Source: Alcaligenes faecalis | GTDB lineage: Bacteria; Pseudomonadota; Gammaproteobacteria; Burkholderiales; Burkholderiaceae_B | DNA: 64,000 bases | Direction of reading: 5' to 3' | Assembly: GCF_002443155.1 (NCBI RefSeq) | Contig: NZ_CP023667.1 | Location: 3,162,001 to 3,226,000 of the forward strand | In this document: piece after piece, positions 36,979-44,378 of the stretch | Layout: each line of letters begins with the position of its first letter | How positions within the stretch are numbered: the stretch's first letter is position 1 | Made by a program: the position numbers and the translations under genes | Notes under the pieces: generated by a model | Database searches by the model: none | Told to the model about the DNA's origin: nothing | Seen by the model: the letters and a program-made list of their open reading frames with translations, nothing else

Positions 36979-38694
36979 TTAGAAGTGATGCGTCACACCC
37001 AAAGCCACACGGCTGCTACGCGGTTCGCTGGCACTGGCTGCCGTTTCCATATCAAAGCGACGTCCTTGAGCCGCAAAGGCATAGACGCTGGTACGGGGCG
37101 ACAAGGCATGCACATAGCCCACAGACATCACCTGAATGCGACGTGCGCGCTCATCGGTATCCTCCCAGCTCCAGTTCGGACGACCCAGGGACCATTGCAG
37201 CTGAAACTCGCCCTTACCCACAGGAATCGCCGTACCTACATACCAGGTATCCAAACGGCCACCGTTAATGAACTCCGCCGGGCCCAAGCCTTCCAAACCC
37301 TTGTCTTCCAGATGGGCAGGGCCATCATCACCATTCAGGCCCACAAAGCCATTGCTCTGACGGCTCCAGCCTGCTGCAAGGCGGGCTACCTCGAAGTCAT
37401 AGCTGGCACCCAATTGCCAGGCCGTAGGACGATTGGATTCGACACGACTCAAGCTCTCGTAGCTGGCCCCCAGCAACCAGGCCCCCTCCTCGTAGCGCAA
37501 GGCCACGCTATAGAGTTTGCTGCGAGAGCCTCCCATGCCTTGCTCGCCCACGTCCGCGCTGTAGCTGGCTCCTAACTGCATGCCAGCCCATTGCGGGCTG
37601 CGCCAGCTGAACTGATTGGAGATCTGGTAGTTGTCCGAGGCACGCATCAGGGCGCCCATGCCAAAGTCTTTCCAGGAGCCCACTTCAATGGCAGAGACAA
37701 ATTCCTGGCCCACGGTGTACTGGCGTCCAAAACGCAATTCGCCCCAGTTGTTACTGCCCAGACCCAGCCAGGCCTGATAGTTGAACAGTCGATCGGATTC
37801 CTCGGCCCGGCCTGCAGCCAGATCAATGCCGCTTTCCAGATTGAAGGTGGCACGAAGCCCATCGCCCAAATCCTCATGGCCGCGAATCCCCCACAGGGAG
37901 TCCGTCTGCCCGCCACTTAGCAGGTCACGCTGCGAGCCTTCGCCGCTCACGCGCGTCCAGCCCAAACCGGCATCCAAAGTGCCATAGAGCTGCACCGAGG
38001 TTTCAGCATGGCTGTGGCCAGGCATCAGCGCCCCTGCCAGACCAAACAGGGCCACCCCTGCCGCTAAAGCAGCGGCTTTGCTCAATTGAAAAGGGCTGCG
38101 CTCCAGCACACGACGCCAGCCGGAAGCGACAGGAACAGACTCACGCATCAGAACGCCTAACAAGGTTTGACTACCCGTCGCCACCACCACACCGTGTGCG
38201 GTCCCGGCCACAACCCGGTCGCCCATGGCGCACGTATCGGGTGCAGCCTGCAAAATGGCGCGGTTCAGAATCAGGTGATCCTGATGGATCAAGCGCAGAT
38301 CCGCCGGCACGTAATCACCGGCAGACAACAGCACGATATCGCCAGTCACCAGCATACGAGCCGGCACGCGTGACTGGTGATCCCGCGCCAGATCGTACAT
38401 GGTCAAATCACGGCGCACCTGACAGGTTTGTTTTTTCATGGTCTGGACCACCTGGACCAGATCAGCGGGGCTGGAACGCAGCACCCGTATTTGATTGGGG
38501 CCGTTCTGTATCAGACGGCGCAAGACTTCATCAAAGGCCAGACCGTGGCGCTGGGTATTCAAGGCTTGCAACACTTGTGGCACGCTGCGGGTGGCGTAGT
38601 AGCTCAGCGCACAGTGGGCGCGGCGTACCAGACGCACCGGGCTCTGGTGTACGACGGCGCTGTGATCGGGATGGTAAAACTGGCTTGCATTCAT
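36979..38694 (-). CDS. Fusion of degenerate Mg2+-ATPase N-terminus/actuator domain with a porin
   Basis: One unbroken 571-residue frame joins two unrelated parts. Residues 20-180 resemble MgtA-type P-ATPases: RSVPQVLQALNTQRHGLAFD (cation-ATPase N domain), LVTGDIVLLSAGDYVPADLR, and VVAGTAHGVVVATGSQTLLG (actuator domain). Membrane helices M1-M2 and the TGES loop are missing, as is everything after the actuator, so it cannot pump. Residues 200-230 form a hydrophobic segment ending HSHA, then ETSVQLYGTLDAGLGW begins a gram-negative porin that ends in GVTHHF. ATG 38694 has a good GAGG ribosome binding site. An internal ATG at 38148 with a weak TTAGG site would give a normal 389-residue porin precursor. 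It lies downstream of three CorA-like genes. Confidence 0.85.
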   Translation of the reverse strand: MNASQFYHPDHSAVVHQSPVRLVRRAHCALSYYATRSVPQVLQALNTQRHGLAFDEVLRRLIQNGPNQIRVLRSSPADLVQVVQTMKKQTCQVRRDLTMYDLARDHQSRVPARMLVTGDIVLLSAGDYVPADLRLIHQDHLILNRAILQAAPDTCAMGDRVVAGTAHGVVVATGSQTLLGVLMRESVPVASGWRRVLERSPFQLSKAAALAAGVALFGLAGALMPGHSHAETSVQLYGTLDAGLGWTRVSGEGSQRDLLSGGQTDSLWGIRGHEDLGDGLRATFNLESGIDLAAGRAEESDRLFNYQAWLGLGSNNWGELRFGRQYTVGQEFVSAIEVGSWKDFGMGALMRASDNYQISNQFSWRSPQWAGMQLGASYSADVGEQGMGGSRSKLYSVALRYEEGAWLLGASYESLSRVESNRPTAWQLGASYDFEVARLAAGWSRQSNGFVGLNGDDGPAHLEDKGLEGLGPAEFINGGRLDTWYVGTAIPVGKGEFQLQWSLGRPNWSWEDTDERARRIQVMSVGYVHALSPRTSVYAFAAQGRRFDMETAASASEPRSSRVALGVTHHF

Positions 38695-38754
38695 GGGGAC
38701 CTCTACACATTGGTGCAGGGACGGCCACCCCGCTCTAAAAGGCTAAGGATGTGT

Positions 38755-38862
38755 TTACCGTCGCAGTGGAAAGACAAAAATCGCGAATTGATTCGGGTAG
38801 GAGTTGCCGCCCGCTGGCTTGCATTCAGAACCAGCGGGCACTATCTCGTGGTCATCGGCCAT
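38755..38862 (-). CDS. Possible 35-residue peptide ahead of the ATPase-porin fusion
   Basis: The frame MADDHEIVPAGSECKPAGGN... (35 residues) has a well-placed AGAGG ribosome binding site 5 bases before its ATG. It fills the gap between the CorA-like 1 stop and the fusion gene. It opens with acidic residues and contains four prolines, features shared in kind with Mg2+-sensing leader peptides such as MgtL. Its sequence is not otherwise recognisable. It may be a small protein, a leader, or chance. Confidence 0.4.
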   Translation of the reverse strand: MADDHEIVPAGSECKPAGGNSYPNQFAIFVFPLRR

Positions 38863-38942
38863 CGACACCTCTGTTTCGTTCAATGAGTTCTTCAGTAAAC
38901 AGCCTGCGTGCCGCACCAGCGGGCCGGCACACAGCGCTCCCA

Positions 38943-39845
38943 TCAACGCAATGCACCCGATTTTTTGATTGTCCAGATCGGTACTGCCGTTAACAGCAAG
39001 ACGGTGACCAACTGCACCCACATGGTGCCTTCCCAAGACAACTCGGGCATGACATGGAAGTTCTGGCCATACCAGTTGATCAGGGCTGTACCGGGCACCA
39101 GCAAGGCCCACAGCACCGTAAAGACTTTGGTCACGTTCAGATCGCTCATGGCTACGGACTCACCGGCAGCGCGCCAATGAAAACGCTGGCGTTCAATGGC
39201 GAAATGCGCACGGCGCTGCATGCCCTCAATGGCGGCAATCAGCTCGTCCACGCGACCCAGATTCATGCTTTTTTCCTGATAGACCCAACGACGCAAGCGC
39301 TGCGCAGCCTGCTCCAGATCATCAATGGAATGCATCACGTGGGACAGCGGCTTGTGCAGGGTTGCCATGTGGCTGTCCAGATCAATCATGTCCTCGGCAC
39401 CACGGGAATAGTCCGTACCTACATTGGACAGAAAGCCGCGCAAGGACAGGGTCGAGACACTCAGGCCCTGGTCCATGCGGTCCAGCACTTGCGAGGTCTG
39501 CGCCAGCAATTGATAAAGCAGGGTCAACGCCAAGGCGTGGGAGCTGGACAGGGACATTTCCTGGGCACTCAAGCGCTCCAGCGCCTGACCCGGACGCAAC
39601 AGGCGATGGCCGGTTTCCACGGTATACAGGGGCTGGTCGTCCTCGCCCAGACACCAGATCAGATCGGACACCTGCATCTGCTCGTCGTTCAGGCGCACGC
39701 AGCGTATGCGTGTCGCCATCCCGAGGCTGGCCTGGGCTTGCGGCAGCAGATCCACGCGATACAGCTTGCCCAGATCTTCCAGCGCCTGACGGTCGGGGGC
39801 CTGCAAGCGCCGCCAGGAAGCCATATCCTTGAAGCGGGCCGTCAT
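38943..39845 (-). CDS. CorA-like divalent-cation channel 1 (GQN type)
   Basis: A 300-residue member of the CorA superfamily: a large, mostly helical cytoplasmic domain and two C-terminal membrane spans. The first span ends in the pore motif YGQNFHVMPEL, where classical CorA has GMN. The second span is followed by the basic tail TIKKSGALR. The N-terminal domain is diverged (RRLQAPDRQALEDLGKLY). ATG 39845 overlaps the CorA-like 2 stop as ATGA, so the two are coupled. CorA channels are homopentamers. Tandem different subunits raise the possibility of heteromers or of different gating. Selectivity cannot be predicted from GQN. Confidence 0.85.
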   Translation of the reverse strand: MTARFKDMASWRRLQAPDRQALEDLGKLYRVDLLPQAQASLGMATRIRCVRLNDEQMQVSDLIWCLGEDDQPLYTVETGHRLLRPGQALERLSAQEMSLSSSHALALTLLYQLLAQTSQVLDRMDQGLSVSTLSLRGFLSNVGTDYSRGAEDMIDLDSHMATLHKPLSHVMHSIDDLEQAAQRLRRWVYQEKSMNLGRVDELIAAIEGMQRRAHFAIERQRFHWRAAGESVAMSDLNVTKVFTVLWALLVPGTALINWYGQNFHVMPELSWEGTMWVQLVTVLLLTAVPIWTIKKSGALR

Positions 39846-40795
39846 CGCATCCACCCTTTACGTTTCACATACGCCAGAGGAGCCAAGGCAAATACAGCGG
39901 TCATGCCCATGACTAGCCACTCACCGCCGATGATTTCCAGCTCGGGCATATTGGCAAAGTTCTGACCATAGAACGCCGCGATCAGCGTAGGCGGCAAGAA
40001 CACCGCGGTAACCACTGTAAAGACCTTGATCACCTGGTTCTGCTTCAAATCCAGCGTGGTCATCAAGGACTGCTGCAAGTTGCGGATCTTGTCGTGCTGA
40101 AAGCGGGCATAGCGACGCAAGCTTTGAATATCCGAGAGCAACATGGACAGGTTCTCTGCGCTTTCACCACCGGGAGTACGACGTAGCCAACGGCCTGCGC
40201 GAGCCAGCATCAATTGCCCTTCCACGGTTTTGGCGACCAGCTCCTCGGCCTCACCCAGACCGATAGCGGTACTGGCAATATCCGCTACCCCGGCCTGACG
40301 GCCGGAGGTATCAAAGCCGCCACTGGCTGCCGCCACCGTATCGCTGCGCTCATCCAGACGTTCGGCAATATCGGAAATCGTGGCACGAGCCTGGTCGTTC
40401 AGAGCCTGCAGGATCATGAACAGAATTGACGCGGGGCTGGGCGCAGCTTGTCCGGCCTCTGCCATGGCGTTCAACTGCTGGCTGACTCGCTCCAGCGTAT
40501 GAACCCGGACGTCCTGCTCCACGCTGATCAGGCGGTCCTTGCTCAAGGCGAACAGCAGGCTGGTTTCGCGGTATTGCTGGCCCTGGCGTATCACCATCTC
40601 CACGGGAATCAGAATAAAGCCTGCTTCTTCCGCCGCTGCTCGGCCCCGTTTGACGCTCAGATCCAGGCCCAGCTTGGCCTGTGCCGCGGCAAGCTCATCG
40701 TGACGGCTGGCCGACAACTGCAACCAGGCCGTTTTTTGCCCGCGCTTGTCGCTCAGGCTGGACACCACCGCGCCCCCCTGTTTTTTATCAGTCAT
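39842..40795 (-). CDS. CorA-like divalent-cation channel 2 (GQN type)
   Basis: A 317-residue CorA-family protein. The cytoplasmic domain includes LLFALSKDRLISVEQDVRV and a long helix LRRYARFQHDKIRNLQQSLM. The first span (VIKVFTVVTAVFLPPTLIAA) leads to FYGQNFANMPEL, then a second span and the C-terminal KRKGWMR, close to the KRK-W end of classical CorA. It has a GAGGA ribosome binding site, starts 3 bases after the single-span protein gene, and overlaps CorA-like 1. It resembles CorA-like 3 more than CorA-like 1 (shared LKQNQVIKVFTVVTAVFLP-type core). Confidence 0.87.
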   Translation of the reverse strand: MTDKKQGGAVVSSLSDKRGQKTAWLQLSASRHDELAAAQAKLGLDLSVKRGRAAAEEAGFILIPVEMVIRQGQQYRETSLLFALSKDRLISVEQDVRVHTLERVSQQLNAMAEAGQAAPSPASILFMILQALNDQARATISDIAERLDERSDTVAAASGGFDTSGRQAGVADIASTAIGLGEAEELVAKTVEGQLMLARAGRWLRRTPGGESAENLSMLLSDIQSLRRYARFQHDKIRNLQQSLMTTLDLKQNQVIKVFTVVTAVFLPPTLIAAFYGQNFANMPELEIIGGEWLVMGMTAVFALAPLAYVKRKGWMR

Positions 40796-40798
40796 GGC

Positions 40799-41098
40799 TT
40801 AGTCCTCGCTTTGTACCTGTTCGGCTTCCGGGGAAACCATGTAGTGACCATACAAATGCAGACCAGCAAAGCTGCCCAGAATCAGGATGTACAGCACCAC
40901 CACCGCAATCATGATTTCGCGCTCGATATGCGCAGTGCGTGGGCGACTGGCACGCGCCCGATCAATAGCCTGACGGCGCTGCTGGACAGCCGCGTTGGAG
41001 TCCGACTGCAAACTCAAATCTTCATTCCAGACCAGACCACGCAACTTATCCGAGCCTGCTGTTGCCATCTCGGCGCTGATTTTCTGTGTGTTCAACAT
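40799..41098 (-). CDS. Small single-span membrane protein 1
   Basis: A 99-residue protein with a hydrophilic N-terminus (about 60 residues, RRQAIDRARASRPRTAHIER near the membrane), one span (IMIAVVVLYILILGSFAGLH) and a short acidic tail ending EQVQSED. ATG 41098 has a GGAAGGA ribosome binding site. It sits between CorA-like 3 and CorA-like 2. A second protein of the same plan, though not obviously the same sequence, precedes CorA-like 3, so each coupled CorA-like gene has a membrane partner. Likely an accessory subunit. Family not recognised. Confidence 0.75.
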   Translation of the reverse strand: MLNTQKISAEMATAGSDKLRGLVWNEDLSLQSDSNAAVQQRRQAIDRARASRPRTAHIEREIMIAVVVLYILILGSFAGLHLYGHYMVSPEAEQVQSED

Positions 41099-41161
41099 AT
41101 GAAATCCTTCCCATTCATTTAATTGTCAAAGGCAGCGAGCCCAGGGCTCACCCGGCGCGCT

Positions 41162-42100
41162 CTAGCGCAGCCAGCCCCGGTGTTTCACATAGATCAGCGG
41201 CAACATGGAGAACAAGGCGGTGGAAATAATCCCCACCATTTCGGCGTGCTCCCATTGCAAAATCGGCATATAGGCAAAGTTCATGCTGTAGTAGGTCGAG
41301 ATCAGCATGGCGGGCAGGAACACGGCAGTCACTACCGAGAACACTTTCACAATCTGGTTCTGCTTCACGTTCAGCGCCATATTGTTGGTGGTCTGCAAAA
41401 GGCGGACGCGATCGTGCACAAAGTTCACCTGCTTTTCCACAGCCTCAATGTCGTCGATCAAGGTATGGAAAACGGGCTTCAGTTTTTCCTGGTCTGCGGG
41501 CAAACGCGCCAGGGCATGGCGGGCAGCCATGGCCAGCTGCAATTGGCTTTCCAGACAGTCGGACAAGAGTTCTTCCACTTCGCTCAAATCCATCTGGGTG
41601 GAGACCACATCACTGACGCCAAAGTCGCGGTCCTTGGTTTCCAGGCTGTTGAGCACGGCATTGGTCTGGGTCAGCACCTTACCCAGATCGTGGCTCAGCG
41701 CGTCCAGCAGTTCATCGGCAGCATCATTAATGGACTGCAAGATCACGGCAAAGCTTTCAAAAGCATCGTTTTCGCGGCCATCGCGCTGCAAGCGCTGCAG
41801 TGCCTGGGCCAGCGGCTTGGGGCTGGGATCAGGTTCAATGGAGACCAGGGTTTCACGACTCAGGATGAACACCACACGGCTGGCTTTCTTCAACCCCTTG
41901 TCCACGTTCAGAAACGTCACGGGCACAAAGCTGAAAGGGCCTTCCTGAGTGGGACTGTTCTGCAAGTTCTGTGGAATCTCCACGCCCAGCTTTTTACGCA
42001 GGCCACCGATCTGCTCGGTGGCATGGATACTGATGCGCATCCAGTTATTGGGCTGGCCGTCGTTGCCAAAGAGCCGCGGCGTTTTATCTTGGTCCGTCAT
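41162..42100 (-). CDS. CorA-like divalent-cation channel 3 (SMN type)
   Basis: A 312-residue CorA-family protein. SRVVFILSRETLVSIEPDPS lies in the cytoplasmic alpha/beta part. LRPADQ-type helices lead to NNMALNVKQNQIVKVFSVVT and FLPAMLISTYYSMNFAYMPIL. The pore motif is therefore SMN rather than GMN. The second span ends in KHRGWLR. Its ATG overlaps the stop of membrane protein 2 (ATGA). Of the three it is closest to classical CorA in motif layout, with YSMNF differing from YGMNF by one residue. Mg2+, Co2+, Ni2+ or Zn2+ transport are all possible. Confidence 0.87.
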   Translation of the reverse strand: MTDQDKTPRLFGNDGQPNNWMRISIHATEQIGGLRKKLGVEIPQNLQNSPTQEGPFSFVPVTFLNVDKGLKKASRVVFILSRETLVSIEPDPSPKPLAQALQRLQRDGRENDAFESFAVILQSINDAADELLDALSHDLGKVLTQTNAVLNSLETKDRDFGVSDVVSTQMDLSEVEELLSDCLESQLQLAMAARHALARLPADQEKLKPVFHTLIDDIEAVEKQVNFVHDRVRLLQTTNNMALNVKQNQIVKVFSVVTAVFLPAMLISTYYSMNFAYMPILQWEHAEMVGIISTALFSMLPLIYVKHRGWLR

Positions 42101-42435
42101 TGTTGATCTCCATCAGAACGGGGCTCTGGGGAGGTGGACGCATCAGGCGATTGCGTCGAGGTCCCCATGTAAAAGCTGGAATGCGAGCCGGAGGTGGAAC
42201 TGGTCCGGGTTTCCAGGTGCGAGTTGCTGAAAAACAGCCAGCTCACCACCACAATCAAAATGCCCCACGAAGAAAGCAGCATGGAAAAAGACAGACGTTC
42301 GTAGCGCGACCAACGCTTGCGGCCCTTAAACGGCGCGGCACTGGGGCGACGCGCCGAGCGGGTCCAGACCTGAGCGGCAAGCGAGTTGTCCTGATACGGT
42401 TTGCTGCTCAAGGAAGAGGGAATGGTTTGCGGCAT
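42097..42435 (-). CDS. Small single-span membrane protein 2
   Basis: A 112-residue protein: basic N-terminus (AAPFKGRKRWSRYERLS), one span (MLLSSWGILIVVVSWLFF), then a Ser/Thr-rich tail (TRTSSTSGSHSS...) ending in an acidic SDGDQQ. The predicted topology is N-in, tail periplasmic. It overlaps CorA-like 3 by 4 bases, so the products are made in step, implying a complex. ATG 42435 is preferred over the longer frame because the upstream stretch belongs to a structured leader. Family not recognised. Confidence 0.72.
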   Translation of the reverse strand: MPQTIPSSLSSKPYQDNSLAAQVWTRSARRPSAAPFKGRKRWSRYERLSFSMLLSSWGILIVVVSWLFFSNSHLETRTSSTSGSHSSFYMGTSTQSPDASTSPEPRSDGDQQ

Positions 42436-42459
42436 AGCACTCTTTTGGTTTGATGAAAG

Positions 42460-42512
42460 CCACAGCAGTCGTCCATGGCGATGCGATCCCCGCATGGGCC
42501 AGTCTGCTGTGG
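42460..42512 (-). promoter_or_regulatory. Long structured leader before the CorA-like operon
   Basis: Perfect 9-base arms CCACAGCAG (42460-42468) and CTGCTGTGG (42504-42512) enclose a second pair CCATG / CATGG. The 53-base element ends 24 bases before the membrane protein 2 start, in the presumed 5' leader. No T-run follows directly. It could be a regulatory RNA structure or an operator. It matches no Mg2+ riboswitch I know. Confidence 0.55.
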
Positions 42513-42544
42513 TGGGTTAAATAGAAATGGGTAGCGTTCAGTGC

Positions 42545-42886
42545 TCAAGAGCGCTGGGGCTGGCGATACTCACGCAGCCAGTCCTGCGTGCCGTAACGGT
42601 GCGGAAACAGGGTGAACAGGCTGGGCGAGGGGCCATGAGTCCGGCGGCGGCCCAGATTCCCCACCCGAACGCCAGTGTGCATGGCACTGTGAACCTGGTT
42701 GCGATCAAATTCGGGAAGCATGGCCAGAACATCGGCACGGACACGAGCCGAGAGCTTGGGCAGAGCCCGTGCAAAAGCCAGGGTGCCGTGCGAGGCCAGC
42801 AAGTCACACACGGCAGCGGGGCGGCAAGTGGCGACAGCCATGCGCAAAGCGCGCTGCAAGCTATCGTGGGGGCGGGAAAACAGCAT
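42545..42886 (-). CDS. Small helical protein B, paralogue of the protein at 36278-36595
   Basis: A 113-residue protein. Its first 75 residues match small protein A: PHDSLQRALRMAV, LLASHGTLAFARALPKLSAR, VLAMLPEFDRNQV. The C-terminal part (GRRRTHGPSPSLFTLFPHRY) differs. ATG 42886 follows CAGGAGAATCCC, the same ribosome-site layout as protein A. It precedes the membrane-protein/CorA operon by about 110 bases. The helical repeat is reminiscent of the MgtE N domain, a Mg2+ sensor module. That is a visual impression only. Confidence 0.78.
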   Translation of the reverse strand: MLFSRPHDSLQRALRMAVATCRPAAVCDLLASHGTLAFARALPKLSARVRADVLAMLPEFDRNQVHSAMHTGVRVGNLGRRRTHGPSPSLFTLFPHRYGTQDWLREYRQPQRS

Positions 42887-43564
42887 GGGATTCTCCTGGG
42901 CACACGGCCACAGAGGTACCCCACACGTCTTAGACCGTGAGGAACCTGGAGCCGGTGCTCAATTCGCAATGAGGTTTCATGCGGGCATGAAACGCTGGGC
43001 AGAACGCGGGGCTGCGTCTTTCAGATTCAGGGTCAGGGCCCAAGAACGTGCTCCTTTAACAATCAAAAAATATCGGCTGCCTGCCTGGGTGTCCTGCATG
43101 GGCATCAGCCATACACGCACTGTCTGTTTCAGGGCGACAAGGCATCTGACCTTGTCCAATCGGACTCAAGCCCCAGGCACATAAACACCTGAGGCTTGGG
43201 TCCGAGCGATAAAACAGAAAGAGCACATGGAATCTACGGATCCCTCAAGAAAACTCCCGTTCTTGAGGAACAACAGAATTTTCGCATCGCCACCCTGGCA
43301 GGGCCAGCCTGCATTGGGGCCTGATGCATGGCCTTAAACATAAGGCGAATATGCCAAGGTATATATTTGCTTCGTCCGCACGCCAATCCGGCCCGCATCC
43401 TTGGCCTGCTCTGTGCCCAGGCCAAATACCCAACCAACATGGCCAAGTCGCTGTACGGGTTTTCCTGCGGGCACCGGCCAAATGGATTATTCTTGCAGTG
43501 TTTGCCCAGCAAAAAACCAATTCTTTATCCGTCAACGAAGACGGATGCGCAACAAAGCACCACC
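42887..43564. other. Intergenic region with leader block B, between helical protein B and thiG
   Basis: A 678-base stretch with no convincing full-size gene. Leader block B (43234-43352) contains the element shared with 36791-36808 and a 31-35 codon frame ending at 43234. A 9-base stem CCTCAAGAA / TTCTTGAGG spans 43244-43269 directly after the shared element. Another imperfect hairpin lies at about 43168-43199. Toward thiG there is an 8-base stem (TTGGCCTG / CAGGCCAA, 43401-43425) and a 7-base stem (ATCCGTC / GACGGAT, 43527-43546). No TPP riboswitch or thiS gene was found ahead of thiG. Confidence 0.65.
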
Positions 43565-44371
43565 ATGACCCAAACAGTGAACAACGACCCCTTTATCCTG
43601 GCCGGAACCAGCTACCAATCCCGGCTGTTGGTAGGCACCGGTAAATACAAAGATTTTGATGAAACTCGTCTGGCTATTGAAGCCAGCGGCGCTGAAATTG
43701 TGACTGTGGCCATTCGCCGCACCAATATCGGCCAGAACGCCAACGAGCCCAATCTGCTCGATTACCTGCCCCCTTCCAAATACACCCTGCTGCCCAACAC
43801 TGCGGGTTGCTATACCGCTGACGACGCCGTGCGTACCTTGCGTCTGGCTCGCGAACTGCTGGACGGTCACAAGCTGGTCAAACTGGAAGTGCTGGGCGAC
43901 TCCGGCAATCTGTTCCCCAATATGCCCGAAACCCTGAAAGCCGCCAAAACTCTGGTGGATGAAGGCTTTGATGTCATGGTGTATTGCGCCGACGATCCTA
44001 TCCAGGCCCGCATGCTGGAAGATATTGGCTGTGTGGCCATCATGCCTTTGGCCTCGCTGATCGGTTCGGGCATGGGCATCATCAACCCCTGGAACCTGCG
44101 CCTGATCATCGATCAGAGCAAGGTGCCTGTGCTGGTGGATGCCGGTGTGGGGACGGCCTCGGATGCGGCCATTGCCATGGAACTGGGCTGTGATGGTGTC
44201 CTGATGAACACCGCCATTGCCGGTGCCCGCCAGCCTGTGATGATGGCCAGCGCCATGAATCTGGCGGTACAAGCCGGTCGCCAGGCTTATCTGGCTGGCC
44301 GCGTACCCCGCAAATACTACGATGCCGACCCCAGCTCCCCTACCGAAGGGCTGATTCACTCCCGTACCTGA
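43565..44371 (+). CDS. thiG: Thiazole synthase
   Basis: ThiG builds the thiazole phosphate of thiamine from deoxyxylulose phosphate, dehydroglycine and ThiS-bound sulfur. The 268-residue barrel has [20 protein letters not shown] with the Schiff-base lysine region, [41 protein letters not shown] and [20 protein letters not shown]. The ATG at 43565 matches the family start. The longer upstream frame does not. It is followed by thiD after 7 bases. No thiS precedes it, although the enzyme needs ThiS; that gene must lie elsewhere. Confidence 0.95.
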   Translation: MTQTVNNDPFILAGTSYQSRLLVGTGKYKDFDETRLAIEASGAEIVTVAIRRTNIGQNANEPNLLDYLPPSKYTLLPNTAGCYTADDAVRTLRLARELLDGHKLVKLEVLGDSGNLFPNMPETLKAAKTLVDEGFDVMVYCADDPIQARMLEDIGCVAIMPLASLIGSGMGIINPWNLRLIIDQSKVPVLVDAGVGTASDAAIAMELGCDGVLMNTAIAGARQPVMMASAMNLAVQAGRQAYLAGRVPRKYYDADPSSPTEGLIHSRT

Positions 44372-44378
44372 TCGAGAC

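Noticed and set aside
42977..43159. A 60-codon minus-strand frame in the gap before helical protein B
   Set aside because: It begins at a TTG without a ribosome site, and no counterpart exists upstream of helical protein A.
43320..43564. Possible thiS gene or TPP riboswitch ahead of thiG
   Set aside because: No frame ends in Gly-Gly with ThiS-like sequence, and no CTGAGA-type TPP core is present.
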